This document shows positions 34,891 to 43,662 of a stretch of 64,000 nucleotides of DNA, one piece after another. Under the pieces are notes generated by a model. The model ran no database searches and was not told where the DNA came from. It saw only the letters and a list, made by a program, of their open reading frames with translations. Every line of letters begins with the position of its first letter. The first letter of the stretch is position 1. Both the position numbers and the translations under genes were made by a program. Location: assembly GCA_937926175.1 (NCBI GenBank), contig CALANV010000020.1, forward strand, positions 1 through 64,000, read 5' to 3'. The DNA is from an uncultured Rhodospirillales bacterium. GTDB lineage: Bacteria > Pseudomonadota > Alphaproteobacteria > CACIAM-22H2.

Positions 34891-36723
34891 TCACGCGCCG
34901 AGTCTCTGGCGCCGCCGCGCCTTCTCGTAGCGCCGCCGCGCTTCGCGCGCCGCGGCGGTGCGCGGCACCTCGGTCACGGCGACGTCCCACCACGCGCCGC
35001 CGTCGGCCGTCCCCTTTCCAGGATCGGTATCGATGACGATCACGCAGGTCCTGTCGGCCCGCTTGGCACGGGCCAGGGCCGCCTCCAGCCCGGCGATGCC
35101 GTCCACCTTCTCTGCGATCGCGCCGAGGCTCCGCGCATGGGCGGCAAAGTCGATCACCGGCGCGGTCTTGCCGAGCAGATTGTTGAACGGCGCCCCGCCG
35201 CAGGCCTGTTGCAGGCGATGGATGCAGCCGAATCCGCGATTGTCGAGCACGACGATGATGAGCTTGCGGCCCATCGCGACGGACGTGACGATCTCCGAAT
35301 TCATCATCAGGTAGCCGCCGTCGCCGACGAGCACATACACCTCGCGCTCCGGCGCCGCCATTTTCGCGCCGAGACCGCCGGCGATCTCGTATCCCATGCA
35401 CGAATAGCCGTACTCGAGGTGATAAGACATGCCATCGGTCGCCCGCCACAGCTTGTGCAGCTCCCCCGGCAGGCCGCCAGAGGCACAGACCATGATGCTG
35501 CGCGCGCCCACGGCACGATTGACCGCGCCCAGCACCTGTGCATCGGTCGGCAGCCCGTCGGTCGCCTTGGTCGCGCGGTCGACCGTCCGGTTCCAGGCCC
35601 GCTTCAGCCGGGCCGCCCGTGCGGTCCATGCGTCGGGCGCACGCCACCGCCCCAGCTTCGCGTCGAGCTCGTCGAGGCCGCGACGCGCATCGGCGACCAG
35701 CGGCAGCGCCCCGTGCTTCGCCGCATCGAAGGCGCCGACATTGAGCTGGATCAGCGTCGTTCCCGGCCCCTGAAACAGCGCACGCGACCCGGTGGTGAAG
35801 TCGCCGAGCCGCGTGCCGATCGCGAGCACGACGTCCGCCGCGGCCGCCAGCTCGTTCGCCGCGGCGGAACCGGTCACGCCGATGGCGCCGACATTGGCCG
35901 GATGATCCCAGGCGAGGCTTCCCTTGCCGGCCTGCGTCTCCGCGACCGGAATGCCGCGGCGTTCGGCAAATGCCGCGAGCGTGCGTTCAGCCAGCGAACA
36001 CTTGACGCCGCCACCGGCGATGATGAGCGGCCGCCGCGCCCGCTTGAGCGCCGCGATCACGGTGGCGAGCTGGTCGGGATCGGGCCCGGGCCGGCGCAGG
36101 CGATGGAGACGCGGCGCGAAGAACTCGGCAGGAAAGTCATAGCCGAGCGTCTGAACGTCCTGTGGCAGAGCCAATGTCACCGGCCCGCAATCGACCGGGT
36201 CGGTCAGCACGCGCAAAGCCGCCGGCAACGAGACGAGAAGCTGTTCCGGCCGCGTGATCCGGTCCCAGTAGCGCGATACCGGCCGGAAGCAGTCGTTGGC
36301 GGTAACCGTGGGATCGGCGAAGTTCTCGATCTGCTGCAGGACCGGATCGGGCCGGCGGTCGGCAAACACGTCGCCCGGCAGGAGCAACACCGGCAGCCGG
36401 TTGACATGGGCGACTGCGGCCGCCGTGACCATGTTGGTGGCCCCCGGCCCGATCGACGTCGTACACGCCATCATCCGCCGCCGGGCGTAGGTCTTTGCAT
36501 AGGCGATGGCGGCATGGGCCATCGCCTGCTCGTTATGCGCGCGAAATGTCGGCAGGCGATCGCGCACGCCATGAAGCGCCGGCCCCAAGCCGGCGACGTT
36601 GCCATGGCCGAAGATGGCGAACACGCCGCCGAAGAGCGGCACGCGGCGGCCATTGATGTCGGTTTCCTGGGCGGCGAGAAAGCGCACGATGGCGTCGGCG
36701 GCGGTCAAGCGAACGCTCGCCAT
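34891..36723 (-). CDS. iolD: 3D-trihydroxycyclohexane-1,2-dione hydrolase IolD
   Basis: A 610-residue thiamine-diphosphate enzyme that opens the cyclitol ring to 5-deoxy-glucuronate. The N-terminal Pyr domain contains the catalytic Glu in TFRAHNEQAMAHAAIAYAK; the middle domain has RRPLIIAGGGVK; the C-terminal PP domain has GDGGYLMMNSEI and NRGFGCIHRLQ, the latter typical of IolD. The ATG at 36723 is preceded by GGGAGGGAA. It is divergent from iolG across 148 bp and is the first gene of iolD-iolE. Confidence 0.94.
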   Translation of the reverse strand: MASVRLTAADAIVRFLAAQETDINGRRVPLFGGVFAIFGHGNVAGLGPALHGVRDRLPTFRAHNEQAMAHAAIAYAKTYARRRMMACTTSIGPGATNMVTAAAVAHVNRLPVLLLPGDVFADRRPDPVLQQIENFADPTVTANDCFRPVSRYWDRITRPEQLLVSLPAALRVLTDPVDCGPVTLALPQDVQTLGYDFPAEFFAPRLHRLRRPGPDPDQLATVIAALKRARRPLIIAGGGVKCSLAERTLAAFAERRGIPVAETQAGKGSLAWDHPANVGAIGVTGSAAANELAAAADVVLAIGTRLGDFTTGSRALFQGPGTTLIQLNVGAFDAAKHGALPLVADARRGLDELDAKLGRWRAPDAWTARAARLKRAWNRTVDRATKATDGLPTDAQVLGAVNRAVGARSIMVCASGGLPGELHKLWRATDGMSYHLEYGYSCMGYEIAGGLGAKMAAPEREVYVLVGDGGYLMMNSEIVTSVAMGRKLIIVVLDNRGFGCIHRLQQACGGAPFNNLLGKTAPVIDFAAHARSLGAIAEKVDGIAGLEAALARAKRADRTCVIVIDTDPGKGTADGGAWWDVAVTEVPRTAAAREARRRYEKARRRQRLGA

Positions 36724-36871
36724 GCTCCGTTCCCTCCCTGTCAAACAGGCACCGGAATGTCATACGACAGCGCCTTTGAAACGAATTGATGCGAAGCTGA
36801 ACATTACGGACTTATGATATCCGTCACAAGCGCCGCGCTGCACCTCACGCGCCGGCGGAAATCGGGGGACC

Positions 36872-37882
36872 ATGCTCACATTTGCCCAGTTCGGCGCCGG
36901 ACGCATCGGCGCCATCCACGCCGCGAACATCGCCGCCCGGGACGATGCGCGGCTCCGCTATGTCGTCGACGTCAACGAAAAAGCCGCGACCGCGCTTGCC
37001 AAGAAATACGGTGCTACGGTGACCGACGTCGGCACGGCACTCAAGGATCCGACCATCGATGCCGTCCTGATCGCGTCATCGACCGACACCCATGCCGAGC
37101 TCGCCATGGCCGCAGCCCGCGCCGGCAAGGCGATCTTCTGCGAGAAGCCGATCGACCTGTCGTTGAAACGTGTCGATGCCTGCCTTGCCGTCGTGGCGAA
37201 GGCCGGCGTGCCGATGTTCGTCGGCTTCAACCGGCGCTTCGACCCGAGCTTCCGGGCGCTCCACGACCGCCTGCGCGCGGGCGAGATCGGCGCGGTCGAA
37301 CAGGTCATCATCACCAGCCGCGATCCCGGCCTGCCTCCGCTCGAATACCTCAAGGTGTCCGGCGGCCAGTTCCGCGACATGACCATCCACGACTTCGACA
37401 TGGCGCGCTGGCTGCTGGGCGAAGAGCCGGTGGAAGTCTATGCGACCGGAAGCTGCCTCATCGATCCGGCGATCGCAAAGTTCGGCGACACTGACTCGGT
37501 CATGATCGTGATGCGCACGGCCTCGGGCAAGCTCTGCCACATCAACAACAGCCGGCGCGCCGTGTATGGCTACGACCAGCGTATCGAGGTGCACGGCGCC
37601 AAGGGACGGCTTTCGGCCGGCAACCGCGTGCCGACCACCGTCGAAAAGGCCGACCGGACCGCGGTCAGCAGCGACAAGCCGCTCTACTTTTTCCTTGAAC
37701 GCTATGCCGATGCGTATCGCGCCGAGCTTGCCGCCTTCATCGAGGCAGTGACGCGGAAAAAGCCGATGCCGGTAGGGCCGGCCGATGGCCGCCAGGCACT
37801 CGTCCTGGCCGAGGCGGCCGTCAAGTCGCACCGCACCGGACGGCCGGTGAAGGTCAACACGATCAGAGGGAGCCGCGCATGA
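36872..37882 (+). CDS. iolG: Inositol 2-dehydrogenase-like Gfo/Idh/MocA oxidoreductase
   Basis: A 336-residue NAD(P)-dependent dehydrogenase. The Rossmann start is FAQFGAGRIGAIHAANIA, the catalytic lysine is in FCEKPIDL, and the DMTIHDFDMARWLLG block holds the Asp/His pair; these match inositol 2-dehydrogenase IolG and the NRRFDPSF motif is typical. It converts myo-inositol (or another cyclitol) to inosose. The gap to divergent iolD contains ACGGA-N9-TCCGT (36806-36824), a weak operator candidate. Its stop overlaps the SDR start by 4 nt. Confidence 0.9.
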   Translation: MLTFAQFGAGRIGAIHAANIAARDDARLRYVVDVNEKAATALAKKYGATVTDVGTALKDPTIDAVLIASSTDTHAELAMAAARAGKAIFCEKPIDLSLKRVDACLAVVAKAGVPMFVGFNRRFDPSFRALHDRLRAGEIGAVEQVIITSRDPGLPPLEYLKVSGGQFRDMTIHDFDMARWLLGEEPVEVYATGSCLIDPAIAKFGDTDSVMIVMRTASGKLCHINNSRRAVYGYDQRIEVHGAKGRLSAGNRVPTTVEKADRTAVSSDKPLYFFLERYADAYRAELAAFIEAVTRKKPMPVGPADGRQALVLAEAAVKSHRTGRPVKVNTIRGSRA

Positions 37883-38661
37883 TCGAAGTCCGGCTCGACG
37901 ACAAGATCATTCTCGTCACCGGTGGCACGCAAGGCCTCGGCGAGGCGATCGCGCGCGCCGCCGCAGAGGCCGGTGCGGCCGGCCTGTGCATCACGGGACG
38001 CAATGTCGAACGGGGACAGGCCGTCGCGGCGGCGATCGAACGGGACGGCTGTCCCACCCTGTTCGTCCCCGCTGACCTCGGCGATCCGAACGCCTGCCGC
38101 GCGATCGTCGCCAAGGCCGACGCGCGGTTCGGTCGCATCGACGGCCTCGTCAATGCCGCCGGCCTGACCGATCGCGGCACGATCGACGATACGACCGTCG
38201 AACTCTGGGACCGGCTGTTCGCGGTCAACGTACGCGCGCCGTTCATTCTGATCCAGGAGGTCGTCCGGCGTCTGAAGGCGGCCGGACGGCCCGGCAGCAT
38301 CGTCAACATCATCACCATGTCCAGCCACGGCGGACAGCCGTTCCTCACCGCCTATTCGAGCTCCAAGGGCGCACTCGCCGTCCTGACCAAGAACACCGCC
38401 CATGCGCTGCGGCGCCACCGCATCAGAGTCAACGGCCTCAACATCGGCTGGACCGACACGCCGGGCGAACACGTCATTCAGCAGCGTGACGGCAAGCCGG
38501 CGGACTGGCTGTCGCGCGCCGAGGCGGTGCAGCCATTCGGCCGCCTGATCAAGCCACGCGACGTCGCGATCACGACGGCGTACCTGCTGAGCGATGCCAG
38601 CGAGATGATGACGGGATCGCTCATCGACTTCGATCAGAACGTCATGGGCGCATACGACTGA
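37879..38661 (+). CDS. Short-chain dehydrogenase/reductase linked to iolG
   Basis: A 260-residue classical SDR. Cofactor motif is TGGTQGLGEAIARA; the NNAG-equivalent is VNAAG; the catalytic Tyr-Lys is AYSSSKGAL with Ser upstream in TMSSHGG. It is translationally coupled to iolG (ATGA overlap). A role in oxidising or epimerising a cyclitol or its keto form is likely, but SDR substrates cannot be read from sequence. Confidence 0.9.
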   Translation: MIEVRLDDKIILVTGGTQGLGEAIARAAAEAGAAGLCITGRNVERGQAVAAAIERDGCPTLFVPADLGDPNACRAIVAKADARFGRIDGLVNAAGLTDRGTIDDTTVELWDRLFAVNVRAPFILIQEVVRRLKAAGRPGSIVNIITMSSHGGQPFLTAYSSSKGALAVLTKNTAHALRRHRIRVNGLNIGWTDTPGEHVIQQRDGKPADWLSRAEAVQPFGRLIKPRDVAITTAYLLSDASEMMTGSLIDFDQNVMGAYD

Positions 38662-39022
38662 ACCGCAACGGCGATTCGTTCACGGGCCGGTGAGCACCTT
38701 TTCGACCGGCCGGACAGTTCGCGCTGCCCCTGACCGCCGACGGTCTCTGGCAGGTGCGCGGGCCGATCTGCGGATCTGGATCGTCCGCCGCGTTCGACGG
38801 CGCTGTCGTGCCCCGCGACTGGCAATCCACCGCTTCTGTCAACTCGAAGGACGTCGGGGCGCCGAAATCGACGAACATCGCGCGCGGCCGACCGTAATCG
38901 ATCCGCGTCGGATCGGTGCACTCGATCGACTGTATCAAGGTACCCGTCATCACGACGCTGACGATCGACGCGATGGCCACCGCCCACGCCACGATCGCGA
39001 CGCGGCAGTTGTCATCTTCCAT
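38642..39022 (-). CDS. Possible small membrane-anchored or exported protein
   Basis: A 126-residue reading frame with high GC at third positions over its first 60 codons and one N-terminal hydrophobic helix (VAIVAWAVAIASIVSVVMTGTL) followed by a cysteine-containing, Pro/Arg-rich tail. The 3' end overlaps the SDR stop on the other strand by 20 nt. The ribosome site is weak (GGAAAA). I do not recognise a family; it may be an orphan or a chance frame. Confidence 0.4.
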   Translation of the reverse strand: MEDDNCRVAIVAWAVAIASIVSVVMTGTLIQSIECTDPTRIDYGRPRAMFVDFGAPTSFELTEAVDCQSRGTTAPSNAADDPDPQIGPRTCQRPSAVRGSANCPAGRKGAHRPVNESPLRFSRMRP

Positions 39023-39550
39023 AATCGTGATTTTCCATACCGATGACGTATCACGCGCCGTGCCATCTTCAACTCACCTTCGCGCGCGCAACCGCCATGC
39101 TGCCATCGGGCCAAGGCTTGCGTATCGCGACCTTCAGCGTCTCGCGTCTCTTTCCGCTCTTTCCGCGCGGCGAACGCGACGACCGAGCGCGATAGTGGCC
39201 GTCGATGCAGCCAATCACGCGCATATGCCGGCGCCTTGCCGACATCGTGGCAGCGACATCATATTGCACGCCGTGCAATTCGACGGTGGCCTACGATCGC
39301 CGCGTCGATGGCCGAATCCTGAGCTTCGGCACGAGCGGCAAGCGCCGCCAACCTCATCATGTTCGACCAAGCGAGAGCTGATGGCGGCAGCTTACGGATC
39401 TCGGCCCGCATGATTCTACCGACATGGTGTGTGATGCCGCATTCGCGTTTTTGCGCCTTCAATTCGCACGGAAAGCCGCACCTTGACTGATCCGGCGGAC
39501 TTCGACGCGCATGGTTCCGGCCGATCGGAAACGCCACCCGTTGATTGCGA
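39023..39550. other. Gene-poor stretch
   Basis: About 530 bp between the possible small protein and the phospholipase-D gene. Frames on both strands are arginine- and serine-rich and look non-coding. A 50-codon minus-strand frame at 39259-39411 (MRAEIRKLPPSALAWSNMMRL...) is possible but has no ribosome site. The only strong signal is the palindrome at 39263-39279. Confidence 0.6.
39263..39279. promoter_or_regulatory. Perfect 17-bp palindrome ATTGCACGCCGTGCAAT
   Basis: Eight-base arms ATTGCACG / CGTGCAAT around a single C. Such a compact, odd-centred palindrome with no T-run is more like a dimeric-regulator operator than a terminator. No regulator gene is adjacent. Confidence 0.6.
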
Positions 39551-41035
39551 TCACCCCGCCGGTTGCACCGGACCGTCCCGCGAACGCCGCCGGCGTGCGC
39601 GCGCCGAGATACGGCGTTTCCAGGGCCGGAAGTTGTCCGCCGTGCTGCGCGGATCCAGCAGATGATGCGAGCCGATGACGGCACCGATTCCGACCGGCGG
39701 TTCCGTCCGTACCGCCGCAAGGCGGCGGCCCGTATCGCGATTGAGTGCCCGGATGGTCGCAATGATGCTGCCCGTCTCCTGCAGGAAACGGGCGGTGCGA
39801 TCCGGTAAGGCGGCCATGTGCTCTGCCAAGAGACGGACGAGGAAACGCCGGTTCACGTCGACCGCATCCGCGGGACGCGCGGCGTGCCTCGCATCGACGG
39901 CAAGATCGCATTCGGTATCGAAGCCGAAGGAGCGATTGTTGAGATTACCCGAACCGATCCGTACCAACCGGTCGTCCACGATCATCACCTTGGCGTGCAC
40001 GATGATGGGCGTTCCGTCCATGGCGACCGGGACGAACACGCGGAACCGGTCGTGGTGGTCTGACTTGCGCAGGCGATCGATCAGCAAGTCGCGCACGGGG
40101 TCCATCGCCAAGCGGTCGAAATAGCTCGGGCTGTGCTCGGGACAGACGATCACGATCTCCGGCCCGTCCGGCTCGCGGAGCCGGGCGCGAAGCGCAGCCC
40201 CGATCAGCGGCGATGCCACATACTGGTACTCGACATAGATCCAGCGACGCGCCGCAGCAATGGCACGAACATGCAGCGCCTCCACCTCCCGCACCTCGGC
40301 CTGCTCGCGCCAGGCCGGTTCCGTCCGTGCGATTCCGACCTCGACCTCGCGCAAGTCCGCCGCCAACCAGGGGGGCCACGGATCGTTCGCGACGTCGGGG
40401 GCGCGAAGCACCTCGCCCGTCGCCCGCCGCCAGCGCGCACGCGCAAGATCGCCGAGCGCCGCAGCGGCCGGTCCGTCCACGGCCATCACGACGTCGTGTC
40501 GCGGTTCGTAGGCTTGCCCATCGGGCGTACGCCGGCGCGGATCGGCGCCGTCATGCCGCGACGTATCCCACCGGTTGCCGGCAAAATCGGTGCCGCCGCA
40601 GAATGCGACCGCATCATCGACGACCAGCACCTTCTGATGATGGCACGCGCCCGGCGGATGCCGGTGGTCGAGATGGTAATGCAGGCGCTCGTGCGAGAGC
40701 CACCACTGCGCCCGGTAGGGAATCATCAGCCGCTGCACCGCGACCGGCAGAGCCATTGCCCAGATCAGGATATGGACCTCGAGTTCCGGCTTCTCGTCCA
40801 GCAATGACTCGAGAAGACGGCCAAGCTCGTCGGTCCCGTCGCTTTCCTTGTGAGGTTCGAAGCGCAGTCGCGGATCGAAATCCCAGCCGAGGATGACGAT
40901 GGACCGTTGCGCCCGGCGCATCGCCGCTTTGGCCGCGGCGAAATAGGCTGCCGTGTCGACGATATAGGTGACACGATGCGCCCGCGCGACACGCCAGCAG
41001 GTTTCTCCCGGCTCGAGCAATCGCACGCCGTTCAC
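39551..41035 (-). CDS. Phospholipase D-like protein with two HKD motifs
   Basis: About 494 residues. Both catalytic motifs are intact: CHHQKVLVVDDAVAFCGGTDF and VHAKVMIVDDRLVRIGSGNLNNRSFG, as in cardiolipin synthase/PLD enzymes acting on phospholipid head groups. There is no N-terminal membrane helix, unlike ClsA. The start is probably the GTG at 41035, just before the family-typical LLEPGETCWRVARA; the open frame runs further but would overlap the divergent AAA ATPase gene. The last 35 residues are very basic. Phosphatidyl transfer or phosphodiesterase activity is expected. Confidence 0.85.
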   Translation of the reverse strand: MNGVRLLEPGETCWRVARAHRVTYIVDTAAYFAAAKAAMRRAQRSIVILGWDFDPRLRFEPHKESDGTDELGRLLESLLDEKPELEVHILIWAMALPVAVQRLMIPYRAQWWLSHERLHYHLDHRHPPGACHHQKVLVVDDAVAFCGGTDFAGNRWDTSRHDGADPRRRTPDGQAYEPRHDVVMAVDGPAAAALGDLARARWRRATGEVLRAPDVANDPWPPWLAADLREVEVGIARTEPAWREQAEVREVEALHVRAIAAARRWIYVEYQYVASPLIGAALRARLREPDGPEIVIVCPEHSPSYFDRLAMDPVRDLLIDRLRKSDHHDRFRVFVPVAMDGTPIIVHAKVMIVDDRLVRIGSGNLNNRSFGFDTECDLAVDARHAARPADAVDVNRRFLVRLLAEHMAALPDRTARFLQETGSIIATIRALNRDTGRRLAAVRTEPPVGIGAVIGSHHLLDPRSTADNFRPWKRRISARARRRRSRDGPVQPAG

Positions 41036-41310
41036 GCCATTGATCCCGCAAAACGCAACCGAATCGACATCATTCGGGGCGTGCGTCGCATACGCCGACG
41101 CATCGCCGCCCTTCAAACAACGCGCCAGATCCGTTTCGGTTGCGCCCGGCGATCGAGCTGAGCCTCTCGATCCTGGAACTCCTCGGCCCCGATCCGGTTT
41201 GCAACACTGGAGAATCAACCGCACGGCAACCCCGCACGACCAGTCATGCGCATCCCCTCGCCCGACGGCCAGGCGATGCGGCACTGCAAGAACCGAGAGG
41301 CGCCAAACCA

Positions 41311-43596
41311 ATGCCGGACAACGAAGCGAAGACCGTGCGCATACAGGTCGCGAATGCCCGCAGCGAGGACGTCGGCAAGGGGGTGGCCCGCATCGCCCGA
41401 AGCGCCTTTACCCTGCTCGACATCCACGAAGGCGAGCCGATCGAGATCATCGGCCGGCGCAGCACGGCGGCGATCGCGGTACCGCCGGCGCCCGAGGACG
41501 AGGGACTGGAGATCATCCGCCTCGACGGACTGCAACGCGCCAACGCCGGCGTCTCCAGCGGCGACTTCATCGAAATCCGCCCCGCCGATGTGCGGCCGGC
41601 GCGACGCGTGACGTTGGCGCCGGCCCAGAAGCATCTGCGCCTGGAAGGATCCGGCGACGCATTGCGTCGAACCTTTTATCGCCGTCCGCTGGTGGCAGGC
41701 GACGTCATTTCGACGTCGGTCTATCACCGCCGGGCGACTCCGGCCGACCAGGGCCGATTCCCCGACGACGTGTTCCGCGCACTGTTCGAGGTGCCGGCCT
41801 ATGGCCTTCAGGAAATCCGCCTCGTGGTGGTCTCGACATCGCCGCGTGGCATCGTCGAGCTGACGCGCGATACCGAGGTCGAGCTCCTCCCCGAGTATGT
41901 CGAACCGAAGGAGGCGCGGCCGACGGACGTCACCTATGACGACATCGGCGGCCTGGGCAAGGTCCTCGACCAAGTGCGGGAGATGGTAGAACTGCCGTTG
42001 AAGCACCCAGAGCTGTTCCAGCGCCTCGGCATCGACCCGCCGAAGGGCGTCATCCTTCATGGCCCACCGGGCACCGGCAAGACTCTGCTCGCCCGCGCCG
42101 TCGCCAACGAAGCCGAGGCCGCGTTCTTCCACATTGCCGGTCCGGAGATCATGGGCAGATTCTACGGCGAGTCGGAGCAGCGCCTGCGCGAAATCTTCCA
42201 GCAGGCACAACAGAACGCGCCGTCGATCCTGTTCATCGACGAGATCGATTCGATCGCGCCCAAGCGCGAGCAGATCACCGGCGAGGTCGAGCGCCGTGTC
42301 GTGGCGCAACTTCTCACGCTCATGGACGGGCTCGCGCCGCGCCAGAACGTGGTCGTGATCGCCGCCACCAATCGCATCGACGCGATCGACGAGGCATTGC
42401 GGCGCCCGGGACGATTCGACCGCGAGATCGTCATCGGCGTACCGGACCAGGATGGCCGCCGCGAAGTCCTCACCATTCATACCCGCGGCATGCCGCTCGC
42501 CGAGGACGTCGACCTCGACGAGCTGGCGCGCATGGCCTACGGCTTCGTCGGTGCGGACCTGTCCGCGCTCGCCCGCGAAGCGGCAATGGACGCACTACGC
42601 CGCATCCTGCCAGAGATCGACCTCAATGACGGAATCCCGGCGGAGGTTCTCGAGAAGCTCCACGTCAAGCGCCAGGATTTCATGAGCGCGATAAAGCGGG
42701 TCCAGCCGTCCGCGCTGCGCGAGATCATGATCCAGATCCCCAACGTCACGTGGCGGGACATCGGCGGGCTCGAAGAGGTGCGGCGCCGGCTTCAGGAGGG
42801 GATCGAGCTGCCGTTCAAGAACCCCGAAGCGTTCCGCCGCATCGGCATCCGGCCGGCCAAAGGATTCCTGCTGTTCGGGCCGCCGGGCACCGGCAAGACG
42901 CTTCTCGCCAAGGCGGTTGCCCGCGAGGCCAACGCCAATTTCATCGCAGCGAAGTCGTCGGATCTCCTATCGAAATGGTACGGCGAGTCGGAACAGCAGG
43001 TCGCGCGCCTGTTCGCGCGTGCGCGTCAGGTGGCGCCCACCGTGATCTTCATCGACGAGATCGATTCCCTGGCGCCAGTACGCGGCGGCGGACTGGCCGA
43101 GCCCGCGGTTACCGAGCGTGTCGTCAACACGATGCTGTCGGAGTTGGACGGCCTCGAAGAGCTCGAAGGCGTGGTCGTGATCGGCGCGACCAACCGCCCG
43201 AACCTGCTCGACCCCGCCCTGCTGCGTCCGGGACGTTTCGACGAACTCGTCTACGTGCCGGTGCCCGGCACCGAGGGGCGCCTGCACATCCTTCGGATTC
43301 ACACCAAGGACATGCCGCTGGCCGGCGACGTCGACCTTCATGACATCGTAAGCCGCACCGAAGGCTGTTCCGGCGCCGATCTCGAGGACGTCGTCCGTCG
43401 CGCCGGCCTGTTCGCGCTGCGCGAGTCGATGGAGGCACGACAGGTCACGCGGGCGCATTTCGAGCGCGCGCTGTCCGAAACCCGGCCGTCGGTCACACGC
43501 GAGATGGAGCAGGAATACGAGCGGATGCTGCAGTCGCTGAAGCAGGAAGTGCCGCGTCGCCAGCCGATCGGCTTCCAGCTCCCGGCCCGCGCCTAG
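41311..43596 (+). CDS. CDC48/VCP-type AAA ATPase, full N-D1-D2 architecture
   Basis: A 761-residue homologue of archaeal VAT and eukaryotic p97. Residues 1 to about 195 form the Cdc48 N domain (double-psi barrel plus four-stranded barrel). D1 has Walker A GPPGTGKT at 251-258 and Walker B LFIDEID at 307-313; D2 has Walker A at 523-530 and Walker B FIDEID near 580. Sensor Asn (AATNR, GATNR) and arginine fingers (RRPGRFD, LRPGRFD) are present. The start is the ATG at 41311; the frame is open upstream. It should be a hexameric protein unfoldase. No proteasome or ubiquitin-like genes are in view. Confidence 0.95.
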   Translation: MPDNEAKTVRIQVANARSEDVGKGVARIARSAFTLLDIHEGEPIEIIGRRSTAAIAVPPAPEDEGLEIIRLDGLQRANAGVSSGDFIEIRPADVRPARRVTLAPAQKHLRLEGSGDALRRTFYRRPLVAGDVISTSVYHRRATPADQGRFPDDVFRALFEVPAYGLQEIRLVVVSTSPRGIVELTRDTEVELLPEYVEPKEARPTDVTYDDIGGLGKVLDQVREMVELPLKHPELFQRLGIDPPKGVILHGPPGTGKTLLARAVANEAEAAFFHIAGPEIMGRFYGESEQRLREIFQQAQQNAPSILFIDEIDSIAPKREQITGEVERRVVAQLLTLMDGLAPRQNVVVIAATNRIDAIDEALRRPGRFDREIVIGVPDQDGRREVLTIHTRGMPLAEDVDLDELARMAYGFVGADLSALAREAAMDALRRILPEIDLNDGIPAEVLEKLHVKRQDFMSAIKRVQPSALREIMIQIPNVTWRDIGGLEEVRRRLQEGIELPFKNPEAFRRIGIRPAKGFLLFGPPGTGKTLLAKAVAREANANFIAAKSSDLLSKWYGESEQQVARLFARARQVAPTVIFIDEIDSLAPVRGGGLAEPAVTERVVNTMLSELDGLEELEGVVVIGATNRPNLLDPALLRPGRFDELVYVPVPGTEGRLHILRIHTKDMPLAGDVDLHDIVSRTEGCSGADLEDVVRRAGLFALRESMEARQVTRAHFERALSETRPSVTREMEQEYERMLQSLKQEVPRRQPIGFQLPARA

Positions 43597-43611
43597 TCCG
43601 GAGTTCCGGCA

Positions 43612-43636
43612 GGACGGATCGCCATGCGATCCGTCC
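43612..43636. terminator. Perfect 10-bp hairpin between convergent genes
   Basis: GGACGGATCG-CCATG-CGATCCGTCC forms a perfect 10-bp stem with a 5-nt loop, 15 nt after the AAA ATPase stop and 27 nt from the stop of the opposite glycine-rich gene. It probably works in both directions. Confidence 0.7.
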
Positions 43637-43662
43637 GGCGCACGACCGGGACGTGCCGCGCA

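Noticed and set aside
39259..39411. 50-codon minus-strand frame MRAEIRKLPP...
   Set aside because: No ribosome site, no recognisable family, and its end falls in the 17-bp palindrome; too weak to call.
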